Shown here: piece after piece, positions 1 through 5,969 of the stretch | Numbering within the stretch: the first letter of the stretch is position 1 | How the letters are laid out: each line of letters starts with the position of its first letter | Source of the DNA: an uncultured Collinsella sp. | GTDB taxonomy: Bacteria > Actinomycetota > Coriobacteriia > Coriobacteriales > Coriobacteriaceae | Assembly: GCA_958405195.1 (NCBI GenBank) | Contig: CATYDM010000031.1 | Location: forward strand, 1 to 24,317 | DNA: 24,317 nucleotides | Direction of reading: 5' to 3' | The notes under the pieces: generated by a model | The model's input: only the letters and a program-made list of their open reading frames with translations | The model's database searches: none | What the model was told of the DNA's origin: nothing | Translations under genes and position numbers: made by a program

Positions 1-33
1 ACGTCATAGGTTCGAATCCTATACGCCGCACCA
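1..33 (+). tRNA. tRNA-Arg(ACG), 3' part only
   Basis: The first 33 bases are identical to the 3' part of the two complete tRNA-Arg genes downstream: the end of the variable loop, the T arm with GGTTCGAATCC, the 3' acceptor strand ACGCCGC and an encoded CCA. The 5' part lies outside the window, so this is an edge truncation and not a broken gene. Confidence 0.93.
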
Positions 34-46
34 ATTGAAATTGAAA

Positions 47-73
47 GCCTCCGGCAACGGGGGCTTTTCTTTT
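47..73 (+). terminator. Intrinsic terminator of the first tRNA-Arg gene
   Basis: A GC-rich hairpin (arms GCCTCC and GGGGGC around a short loop, one G-T pair) is followed by TTTTCTTTT. It begins 13 bases after the CCA. The same hairpin follows the other two tRNA-Arg copies. Confidence 0.85.
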
Positions 74-76
74 ATG

Positions 77-190
77 CCGGCACCGCATGGATTCGAACCT
101 CGGTCGAGGCGCGGGCGTCAAGAAAACGCGGAGCGTTTTTAGCCCGCGGGCGAGTCCGCCGGCAGGCGGGCGAAGCCGGTGCTGATCCGC
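77..190 (+). repeat. Structured tRNA-associated element, copy 1 (tRNA-Arg array)
   Basis: It starts with the antisense T-arm motif GGATTCGAACC (89-99). Next comes a nested hairpin: outer arms CGCGGGC 110-116 with GCCCGCG 142-148, inner arms AAAACGC 123-129 with GCGTTTT 133-139. A second hairpin pairs CCGCC 156-160 with GGCGG 165-169, followed by GAAGCCGG. The same order, spacing and partly the same bases occur at 3444-3560, with paired changes in the stems. The third hairpin and closing helix of that copy are not clear here, so this copy is probably 3'-truncated. It accounts for the 320-base spacing between tRNA copies 1 and 2, against 235 between 2 and 3. Whether it is transcribed is unknown. 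Confidence 0.7.
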
Positions 191-235
191 ACGACAACTT
201 AATCGGCGCTTCGTAAAAATTTTCCAAATTGTCGC

Positions 236-264
236 TTGACCCATCGGGGGCTCGCGTGCATAAT
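236..264 (+). promoter_or_regulatory. Promoter of tRNA-Arg copy 2
   Basis: TTGACC (236-241) and CATAAT (259-264) are 17 bases apart, placing transcription start about 6 bases before the mature tRNA. The same two hexamers with the same spacing precede copy 3. Confidence 0.85.
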
Positions 265-276
265 AATCCGTGCGTT

Positions 277-353
277 GCGGCGTTACCTCAGCTGGATAGA
301 GGGTCTGACTACGAATCAGAACGTCATAGGTTCGAATCCTATACGCCGCACCA
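277..353 (+). tRNA. tRNA-Arg(ACG), copy 2
   Basis: A full 77-base cloverleaf. The acceptor strands GCGGCGT and ACGCCGC pair, the anticodon loop CTACGAA gives anticodon ACG (read as ICG after deamination), the T arm has TTCGAAT, the discriminator is A, and CCA is encoded. It is identical to the copy at 512-588. Confidence 0.98.
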
Positions 354-365
354 ATTGAGTTTTAA

Positions 366-390
366 GCCTCCGGAGACGGGGGCTTTTCTT
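366..390 (+). terminator. Intrinsic terminator of tRNA-Arg copy 2
   Basis: The hairpin GCCTCCG / CGGGGGC is followed by TTTTCTT, starting 13 bases after the CCA. No structured element follows this copy; the downstream sequence is AT-rich up to the next promoter. Confidence 0.85.
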
Positions 391-470
391 ATATCGCGAT
401 GCACCGAAGATCGTGCCAAGCCCTCCAAATGAGTAAAAATCAAATTCGATAACTTTTTTTGAAAAAACGC

Positions 471-499
471 TTGACCATTATTCAGTCCATGTGCATAAT
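471..499 (+). promoter_or_regulatory. Promoter of tRNA-Arg copy 3
   Basis: TTGACC (471-476) and CATAAT (494-499) are 17 bases apart, matching the promoter of copy 2. A T-rich and A-rich tract (about 451-468) lies directly upstream, as an UP-type element would. Confidence 0.85.
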
Positions 500-511
500 A
501 ATCAATAAGTC

Positions 512-588
512 GCGGCGTTACCTCAGCTGGATAGAGGGTCTGACTACGAATCAGAACGTCATAGGTTCGAATCCTATACGCCGCACCA
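512..588 (+). tRNA. tRNA-Arg(ACG), copy 3
   Basis: Identical over all 77 bases to the copy at 277-353, with anticodon ACG and encoded CCA. Its own promoter and terminator make each tRNA in the array an independent transcription unit. Confidence 0.98.
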
Positions 589-601
589 ATTGAAATTGAA
601 A

Positions 602-628
602 GCCTCCGGCGACGGGGGCTTTTCTTTT
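602..628 (+). terminator. Intrinsic terminator of tRNA-Arg copy 3
   Basis: The hairpin GCCTCCG / CGGGGGC is followed by TTTTCTTTT, nearly identical to the terminator at 47-73. Confidence 0.85.
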
Positions 629-640
629 ACGTAAACACGG

Positions 641-660
641 CATGGATTCGAACCTCGGTC
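641..660 (+). repeat. Head fragment of the tRNA-associated element
   Basis: These 20 bases are identical to 86-105, the start of element copy 1, and include GGATTCGAACC. The similarity ends abruptly at 660, so only the head is present. Its place just after a tRNA terminator is the same as for the longer copies. Confidence 0.7.
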
Positions 661-762
661 AAAGGGGACTATTTCTCATCGACTCGTGTAAGATTTCGAG
701 TATGCGCCTCGGTGAGCCCGTGGCGCGCTCTTTCTTTAGACGGCCGATCAGGGTGATATTTC

Positions 763-3204
763 GTGGCAGAGCGTCCGACATACAAGCTCAGGTTTCTCGA
801 TCCCAAAAAGCGCTTTCCGGCCATGCCCGAGCAGCCTGCGGGACGCTCGTATGGCGTGGTTTGGAAGCTCTTTGGCGAGGACCCGCATGAATCATGCTAT
901 GTCGTCGAATTCGTCGGCAAAAGCCATGTGTCGCTTTTGGGCTACGTGAGCGTTTCGGGTGAGGTCTATAAGGTGGACCGTCCCGTTAACGAGATGTCGC
1001 TGCCCGACGATCCCGACATGCAACTGATTCTCGACGAGTCCGATTCCAACATCGGTGAGATTGCGGTCAGGGGTGCCGATGGGACGATGCGCTCCCGGGC
1101 GCGAGTCATCGGCTCTCCCGAAGGAACCATGCGCGAACAATCCGATCGCGAGACGTGGAATTCGACGCGCAGCCTTCGCTACGGCGAGTTCATGGCCTCG
1201 ATGTTCTTGCGTTACGTGATATTCGCCGATTCTGAAAACTCCATCTCAAGCACGGCAAACGGTGACGGCCTCGACGAGGGCATGAAAAATGCCGTCGACA
1301 AGATCAAACTTGTAAAACTCCCCGAGCCGGTTGAGGTACTGCTGGGTTTTGATTCCACGCCGCTGCCCGATGCAATTGAAACGTTGCTCTACCGCATTGA
1401 CCATACAGATAATCCAAGTGGCATTGAGCGCTATGCCGCCGCTTTGATGGGCGAAGTTAATCTGCCACGCCTGCGCACCATAGCGGCTAAAACCGAAATG
1501 AGCCTGGCGCGCATCGATCGCTCGAGGCTCTTCTATCTCAATTTTGACCGTAGCCCGCTGGACCAGGACGAGATCGATACCCTGCTTGCCGTCGAGTGCC
1601 GCCTGAACCGCCTATCGGGCATCCTTGAGCGTATTGGAGCAGGGTTGGGCCCCGTTGCCTCGTCGCCAAGCTTTGAGGGCTGCTCGCTCTTCGACCTATG
1701 GCATATCAGCAAGACGACAAACGACGTTCCTCGCTTGCTCGAAACGCTGTCGAATGACAACCCGTGGGCCAAGCCGGGGACGGTTGCGTGCCAGCCGGGT
1801 GGAGAGTGGGACGTTCGCACCCGCTTTGCACGTATCGTAGAAGCGCTCAACGTGATCACGCGGCTCGATTACACCTATCGAGCGAACGTCGCCGAGGGCA
1901 TCATGCTGGTGCGATTTGGCCGCACGGTTGTCGATGCTATGCCGCGGCGCGAATACGATGCTCAAGATGACGCCTGGCGCGAGGTAGATGAGCCTAAGCG
2001 CGCAGCATGGGCCACCGAGCACGATGCGCGTATTGCGCTTACACTCGCGGCGGCTTGCTTTGCTTCGGGTGCTCGCATCACGCGCTGCTACGTGCAGATT
2101 GCGGCTCCCGACGGCGAGCAAGGCGAGCGCGTTGTTAAAACGTACTCCTTTGGCCGTGCGGCTTATCTGGCCGATTGCGTTTCTGTCGCCAAGGATCTTG
2201 AGAGCATGGATATGGACGACATGCCCTGCAAGCATTTGCTCGAGGCATATGAGGCAGATGCGCCGGACATGATTGAGCCTGCAGAGGTTCACGCCCGACC
2301 ACGCGATGACCATCGTCCATTGCCGCCTGCGCTTCGCGATCTGCTGCTCGCTGATACGGCTGACGAGCTTGAGGTCATGGAGGAGGACAACGATCCGTAT
2401 GTCGCCCGTGTCGTCGAGCTGCGCGAGCAATCCAAAGTTGACCGAGCCGGTGCTTTCGAGGGCTTTTCTCGCCTTGTCGAGGAGCTGGAAGCCAAGTGTA
2501 CTGTTGCTGAGCTTTTGGCGACGGGCCCAGTGCAGACCCAGTTCTGCGACAACCAGCTGGTGCGCATGGTGCTGCCGGTGATGGAGGAGGACCGTTCCGT
2601 GCGTATCCTTCGCGCTCCCGATGCGCTGTATTTTGCCCAGCACGAGATTTGCAGCTTTTACGCCGAACAAGAGGACTTTGAGCGTGCGCTGCCCGAGGTG
2701 CGCCGTCTCTACGACTTGGCGCGCTCGTCCATGCAGTCTCACTTTGCCCTGATTAACGTGCTAGCACGCCTGGAGCGTTATGACGAGATTATCGAGGTAG
2801 CGCGTCACGGCCTGCGCATTGCCAGCGACCGGCCTTCGATCGGTTACCTGTTCTATCGCCTGGCATTCGCCTACTGGAACTGCGACCAGCTCGAGCTGGC
2901 GCTGGCATGTTATCGCCTGGTGCCGCGCGGCGAGGAGTCGGGCGGCAGTGCGCAGGAGGAAATGCAGGGCCTTATGAACGAGATGGGCGTCATCAAACCG
3001 CCCACGTTTGAGGAGGCTGTCGAGACCATCCGCAAGGCTGGACTCGAGCTGCCGCCAGTGTCCGCCGTGACGAATCAGCTGGCAGATGCCGCTGTGCAAC
3101 TGGTCGACAACGACTTCTTCTTCCTGGCACGCGGTTGCATCTTCCAAATGTGGCGCACCATGGGCAACGACGAGCTCGGCTCCCTCAACCGCTCGCTGGG
3201 GTAG
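763..3204 (+). CDS. Large tetratricopeptide-repeat protein of unknown function
   Basis: The frame encodes 813 residues from a GTG start. The start is chosen because AGGGTGA lies 6 bases upstream. There is no signal peptide or membrane segment, so it is likely cytoplasmic. The first ~500 residues match no family I recognise. From about residue 600 to 730 the protein is alpha-helical with TPR-like periodicity (for example CSFYAEQEDFERALPEVRRL and FYRLAFAYWNCDQLELALAC), which points to protein binding. It is a single-gene unit: tRNA genes lie on both sides, and no partner reveals a pathway. The coding assignment is strong from length and codon bias; the function is unknown. Confidence 0.88.
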   Translation: MAERPTYKLRFLDPKKRFPAMPEQPAGRSYGVVWKLFGEDPHESCYVVEFVGKSHVSLLGYVSVSGEVYKVDRPVNEMSLPDDPDMQLILDESDSNIGEIAVRGADGTMRSRARVIGSPEGTMREQSDRETWNSTRSLRYGEFMASMFLRYVIFADSENSISSTANGDGLDEGMKNAVDKIKLVKLPEPVEVLLGFDSTPLPDAIETLLYRIDHTDNPSGIERYAAALMGEVNLPRLRTIAAKTEMSLARIDRSRLFYLNFDRSPLDQDEIDTLLAVECRLNRLSGILERIGAGLGPVASSPSFEGCSLFDLWHISKTTNDVPRLLETLSNDNPWAKPGTVACQPGGEWDVRTRFARIVEALNVITRLDYTYRANVAEGIMLVRFGRTVVDAMPRREYDAQDDAWREVDEPKRAAWATEHDARIALTLAAACFASGARITRCYVQIAAPDGEQGERVVKTYSFGRAAYLADCVSVAKDLESMDMDDMPCKHLLEAYEADAPDMIEPAEVHARPRDDHRPLPPALRDLLLADTADELEVMEEDNDPYVARVVELREQSKVDRAGAFEGFSRLVEELEAKCTVAELLATGPVQTQFCDNQLVRMVLPVMEEDRSVRILRAPDALYFAQHEICSFYAEQEDFERALPEVRRLYDLARSSMQSHFALINVLARLERYDEIIEVARHGLRIASDRPSIGYLFYRLAFAYWNCDQLELALACYRLVPRGEESGGSAQEEMQGLMNEMGVIKPPTFEEAVETIRKAGLELPPVSAVTNQLADAAVQLVDNDFFFLARGCIFQMWRTMGNDELGSLNRSLG

Positions 3205-3253
3205 GCGAAGCCTCCAAGGAGGAAAGGATGCTAGGCAATTAGAAAATTTCCTC

Positions 3254-3282
3254 TTGCCCATCCTTGGCTGTTTGGTTACTAT
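3254..3282 (+). promoter_or_regulatory. Promoter of tRNA-Ser(GCT)
   Basis: TTGCCC (3254-3259) and TACTAT (3277-3282) are 17 bases apart. Predicted initiation is near 3288, about 9 bases before the mature tRNA. Confidence 0.65.
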
Positions 3283-3296
3283 AGAACGGCTGTTAC

Positions 3297-3387
3297 GGAG
3301 AGCTGACCGAGAGGCCGAAGGTGCTCGCCTGCTAAGCGAGTATGCCCCAAAAGGGCATCTGGGGTTCGAATCCCCAGCTCTCCGCCA
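3297..3387 (+). tRNA. tRNA-Ser(GCT)
   Basis: A 91-base class II tRNA. Acceptor strands GGAGAGC and GCTCTCC pair; the anticodon stem CTCGC/GCGAG encloses the loop with GCT; the long variable arm (TGCCCC / GGGGCA type stem) is typical of tRNA-Ser. The T arm GGGGTTCGAATCCCC is followed by discriminator G and encoded CCA. Confidence 0.97.
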
Positions 3388-3400
3388 GTATGAATTTGAA

Positions 3401-3428
3401 GAAGGGTCCCATTTGGGGCCCTTTTTTT
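3401..3428 (+). terminator. Intrinsic terminator of tRNA-Ser
   Basis: GGGTCCC (3404-3410) pairs with GGGGCCC (3415-3421) around ATTT, followed by seven T. A near copy occurs at 3595-3618 after the structured element. Confidence 0.88.
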
Positions 3429-3431
3429 GTA

Positions 3432-3578
3432 CGGAGAAAGGAGGCTGGGGATTCGAACCCGAGAGGGCACGGGCGTTAAGCAAACGCGAAAGCGTTTGTA
3501 GCCCGTGGGCGAAAAGCCGCCAGGCTTTGAAGCCGGAGGGCATGCGTAGCATGCCCGGACATCCCCAGCTCTCCGCCA
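3432..3578 (+). repeat. tRNA-Ser-derived multi-hairpin element (candidate structured RNA) ending in CCA
   Basis: The 3' end, 3561-3578, is an exact copy of the last 18 bases of tRNA-Ser, including discriminator G and CCA. The 5' side carries CGGAGA (3432-3437), able to pair with TCTCCG (3570-3575) like a tRNA acceptor stem, and GCTGGGGAT (3444-3452), which pairs perfectly with ATCCCCAGC (3561-3569). Inside are three hairpins: CACGGGC 3468-3474 with GCCCGTG 3501-3507, enclosing CAAACGC/GCGTTTG with a GAAA tetraloop; AAAGCC 3513-3518 with GGCTTT 3523-3528; GGGCATGC 3538-3545 with GCATGCCC 3549-3556. CCGAGAGG (3459-3466) also matches the tRNA-Ser D-arm (3307-3314). No own promoter is obvious, so expression would need readthrough of the tRNA-Ser terminator. 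It may be a functional tRNA-like RNA or a decayed mobile-element relic; the pairing is seen directly, the role is not. Confidence 0.7.
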
Positions 3579-3594
3579 GTAAGACTTTAAAGAA

Positions 3595-3618
3595 GGGTTC
3601 CGAAAGGGGCCCTTTTTT
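3595..3618 (+). terminator. Intrinsic terminator after the tRNA-Ser-derived element
   Basis: GGGTTCC pairs with GGGGCCC around GAAA, followed by six T. It is a diverged duplicate of the tRNA-Ser terminator at 3401-3428, still able to form the full stem. Confidence 0.82.
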
Positions 3619-3633
3619 AGTTGAACCACGTTA

Positions 3634-3650
3634 GCTGGGGATTCGAACCC
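3634..3650 (+). repeat. Second head fragment of the tRNA-associated element
   Basis: GCTGGGGATTCGAACCC is identical to 3444-3460, the head of the tRNA-Ser copy, and is the exact antisense of the tRNA-Ser T arm plus part of the acceptor. Similarity ends at 3650, where the minus-strand terminator begins. Like the fragment at 641-660 it follows a tRNA-type terminator and lacks the core. Confidence 0.65.
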
Positions 3651-3652
3651 TC

Positions 3653-3681
3653 AAAAAAAGAGGCATCCTTTCGGACGCCTC
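3653..3681 (-). terminator. Terminator of the D-Ala-D-Ala carboxypeptidase gene
   Basis: Read on the minus strand, GAGGCGTCC and GGATGCCTC form a hairpin (one mismatch) with loop GAAA, followed by seven T. It lies 29 bases beyond the stop codon. Confidence 0.85.
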
Positions 3682-3709
3682 CTTTCAGTGGGCTGATTAT
3701 TCTTGCGCT

Positions 3710-5050
3710 CTACACCTCAGGAGCCTTGGCGACGGTCTCGCTCTCTGCCGCAAGTGGGCGGTTGTCGATACGGCGGCCCAAGCGATCGAGCTTCACGAGC
3801 AGCCATTCAATGGGATTCGGCCCCGAGTCTTCCTCGTCGGCAACCAAATCCACGACGGCAATCTTGGTGCCATCCTGCTTGAGTGTAACGCTGCCTACCT
3901 TGTCGCCCACATGCACCGTGCCCGAAAGATCGTCGTAGCTAACCTTTTCGGTCACCTCGCCGGCAAGAGAAAACACGGTCGCTTGCGCCGTGGGATCGGC
4001 GAGCGTGGCGTCGATTGTCTTATCCGTCCAGTCGGTTTGACTAATGCGCGCCATAAGCGGGTTGCCGTTGGCGGTCTTTTCTTGCGTGTTGGCGATTGCG
4101 ACCGTCACCTTGTGGTCGTAGTACCAGTTGGCAAGGGTAGCGGTATCGGTAAAGCGCTGATCGGTGGTGGTGGAGTTCAAAATAACGGTGTAGATCTCGT
4201 CGCCGTCGCGGTTGTAGGCGCTCGTAAAGCAATAGCCTGCATCGTCGGTGGTGCCGGTCTTGCCGCCGATGTTGCCATCTTGGCCCAGCAAATAGTTATG
4301 CGTGTCCATGGAATGCGAATGGTCGGTGCCGTCGGCGCCCGTGACTTCGATCCAGGAATCCTCGCTCGCTACGACCTCGCGGATCGTGTCGTTTTTCATG
4401 GCCTCCTGCATCATCAGCGCTACGTCGTGTGCGGTTGAGTGCATATTGCCAGCCCACTCATCAAAGTCCAGACCATGCGGGTTTTCAAAAAGCGTACCGG
4501 TGCAGCCGAGCTTCTTAGCGCGCTCGTTCATGGCCTTCACAAATGTGGCCTCGGCGTCTTTGGTCTTAGGGTCGATTTTCTTGCCCACATATTCGGCGAG
4601 CACGATGGCGGCGTCGTTGCCCGAGGGAATCATCAGGCCGCGCAGTGCCTGCTCCACGGTAAGCTCGTCGCCTTCGAGCAAGCCGGCGGTCGAATTACCC
4701 ACAGTGGCTGCGGCGTTGCTCACCGTGACCTTCTCGTCCATCTTGCAATTCTCGACGGTTAGGATCGCGGTCATGACCTTGGTGATCGAGGCGATCTTGA
4801 CCTGCTCATCGGCGCCACGGGCATAGTAGACGGTGCCGTCTTTGCCCATGACGAGGGCATTGGTCGCATCGATATCGGGCAGGTTTTCGGCCGTGATACC
4901 GCGCACATCGGCGGTTTTGCCGCAAACATTGTCGGTCGTGAGCACTTGGGCGCCGGCGACGGTGGGCACGCCAGCGGCAAGGGCGATAGCGCAGACAAAG
5001 CCGGCGGCAAGCTGGGCTGAGCGCTTTGCAAAAGAGGTGAGGGACTTCAC
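3710..5050 (-). CDS. dacA: D-alanyl-D-alanine carboxypeptidase (S11 family, PBP5/DacA-like)
   Basis: An exported serine DD-carboxypeptidase that removes the terminal D-Ala of peptidoglycan stem peptides. All three catalytic motifs are present: SITK (residues 88-91), SGN (143-145) and KTGT (264-267). Residues 1-34 form a signal peptide (LAAGFVCAIALAAG core, cleavage near AGA-Q). The C-terminal beta domain ends in a helix (NPIEWLLVKLDRLGRRI) that could anchor it to the membrane, as in PBP5. I chose the GTG at 5050 because it puts the signal peptide at the N terminus and lies just after a TATACT -10 box; the frame stays open to a TTG at 5161 and an ATG at 5119, neither with a good ribosome site. 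About 446 residues, somewhat longer than typical DacA. It is divergent from the VanR/VanS-like pair. Confidence 0.92.
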   Translation of the reverse strand: MKSLTSFAKRSAQLAAGFVCAIALAAGVPTVAGAQVLTTDNVCGKTADVRGITAENLPDIDATNALVMGKDGTVYYARGADEQVKIASITKVMTAILTVENCKMDEKVTVSNAAATVGNSTAGLLEGDELTVEQALRGLMIPSGNDAAIVLAEYVGKKIDPKTKDAEATFVKAMNERAKKLGCTGTLFENPHGLDFDEWAGNMHSTAHDVALMMQEAMKNDTIREVVASEDSWIEVTGADGTDHSHSMDTHNYLLGQDGNIGGKTGTTDDAGYCFTSAYNRDGDEIYTVILNSTTTDQRFTDTATLANWYYDHKVTVAIANTQEKTANGNPLMARISQTDWTDKTIDATLADPTAQATVFSLAGEVTEKVSYDDLSGTVHVGDKVGSVTLKQDGTKIAVVDLVADEEDSGPNPIEWLLVKLDRLGRRIDNRPLAAESETVAKAPEV

Positions 5051-5089
5051 GGATTTCGCTTTCGACGGGATGGTCTCTTCTGGAACTAG

Positions 5090-5095
5090 AGTATA
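5090..5095 (-). promoter_or_regulatory. Probable -10 box of the dacA promoter
   Basis: TATACT on the minus strand, 40 bases upstream of the chosen GTG start. No good -35 hexamer is found at 16-18 bases, so the promoter may need an activator. Confidence 0.4.
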
Positions 5096-5247
5096 TCGTT
5101 TGCCGGCGTCGGCGATCATCGCGTGCGTGCGTGGCCCACATCCGCGCCCGAACGGGCGCAAGGGTGCTTAAGGCCGACTTAATCACCCACGCTTGTTGTG
5201 TGTGACGGGCGCCCCCTCGGGCATAATGGAGCGCGAGAGGAGCACGC

Positions 5248-5943
5248 ATGAACGAGCGCATTTTGGTAGTTGATGACGAAAAGGCCATCGCCGACTTGGT
5301 TGGTATCTACCTTACAAAAGAGGGCTTTGATGTCCAGATTGCCTATAGCGGGGCCGATGCTGCCAAGGCAATCTTGGAGCAGGAGTTCGATCTGGCGCTG
5401 CTGGATGTCATGCTGCCCGATATCGATGGGTTTAAGCTGCTGCGTACGATCCGTTCCAGCCATACCTATCCCGTGATCATGCTGACGGCGCGCGATGCCC
5501 AGCAAGACAAGATCGGGGGCCTTTCGCTTGGCGCGGACGATTACGTGGTTAAGCCGTTCCGTCCGCTGGAGCTCATCGCGCGCGTACACGCTCAGCTTCG
5601 CCGCTACACCAGCTACGGTAGCCGTGCACAGGCGGCCGAGTCGCCGACCATTCAGCTCGACGGCTTGGAGATCAACCGCGATGCTCGTTCCGTGACAGTG
5701 GACGGTTCACCGGTTCGCCTCACGCCCACCGAGTATTCAATCTTGCTGTATCTGGTCGAGCATCGCGGCAGCGTGGTGGCCGTGGAGGACCTGTTCCGCG
5801 CGGTGTGGAGCGAGGATTTTATGCCCGGCTCCAACAATACGGTGATGGTGCACATTCGCCACTTGCGCGAAAAAATCGGCGACGACGCACAAAAGCCACG
5901 CTTTATCAAAAACGTCTGGGGCGTCGGCTACATCATCGAATAA
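5248..5943 (+). CDS. OmpR-family response regulator, VanR-like
   Basis: 231 residues. The receiver domain has acidic pocket D9-D10, phosphoacceptor D53 (LLDVMLPD), switch T80 and K102 (VVKPF). The C-terminal winged helix ends in SNNTVMVHIRHLREKI and VWGVGYIIE. The wording of the receiver (ADDYVVKPFRPLELIARV) and the DNA-binding end closely recall VanR of glycopeptide-resistance clusters, from family knowledge. The start is supported by AGAGGAG with 5 bases of spacing. It is followed after 26 bases by its histidine kinase and is divergent from dacA, so dacA is a natural target (inference). Confidence 0.93.
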   Translation: MNERILVVDDEKAIADLVGIYLTKEGFDVQIAYSGADAAKAILEQEFDLALLDVMLPDIDGFKLLRTIRSSHTYPVIMLTARDAQQDKIGGLSLGADDYVVKPFRPLELIARVHAQLRRYTSYGSRAQAAESPTIQLDGLEINRDARSVTVDGSPVRLTPTEYSILLYLVEHRGSVVAVEDLFRAVWSEDFMPGSNNTVMVHIRHLREKIGDDAQKPRFIKNVWGVGYIIE

Positions 5944-5969
5944 CGCTTTTCGCTTGTGAGGATCTTGAT

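Noticed and set aside
229..432. 67-codon frame through tRNA-Arg copy 2
   Set aside because: It reads through a tRNA and its terminator; coding is implausible.
1696..2742. 348-codon open frame on the minus strand
   Set aside because: It lies wholly antisense to the TPR gene, has no ribosome site and encodes His/Arg-rich sequence with no domain, typical of the reverse frame of GC-rich genes.
2761..3552. 263-codon minus-strand frame running through the TPR gene end and tRNA-Ser
   Set aside because: It would translate antisense tRNA and the structured element; no domain and no ribosome site.
3370..3618. Integrated prophage or genomic island bounded by tRNA-Ser att sites
   Set aside because: The two 3'-end copies enclose only ~170 bases with no integrase or other gene; reported instead as a duplication.
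3086..3634. 182-codon plus-strand frame through tRNA-Ser and the structured element
   Set aside because: It overlaps the TPR gene in another frame and reads through a tRNA gene and terminator.
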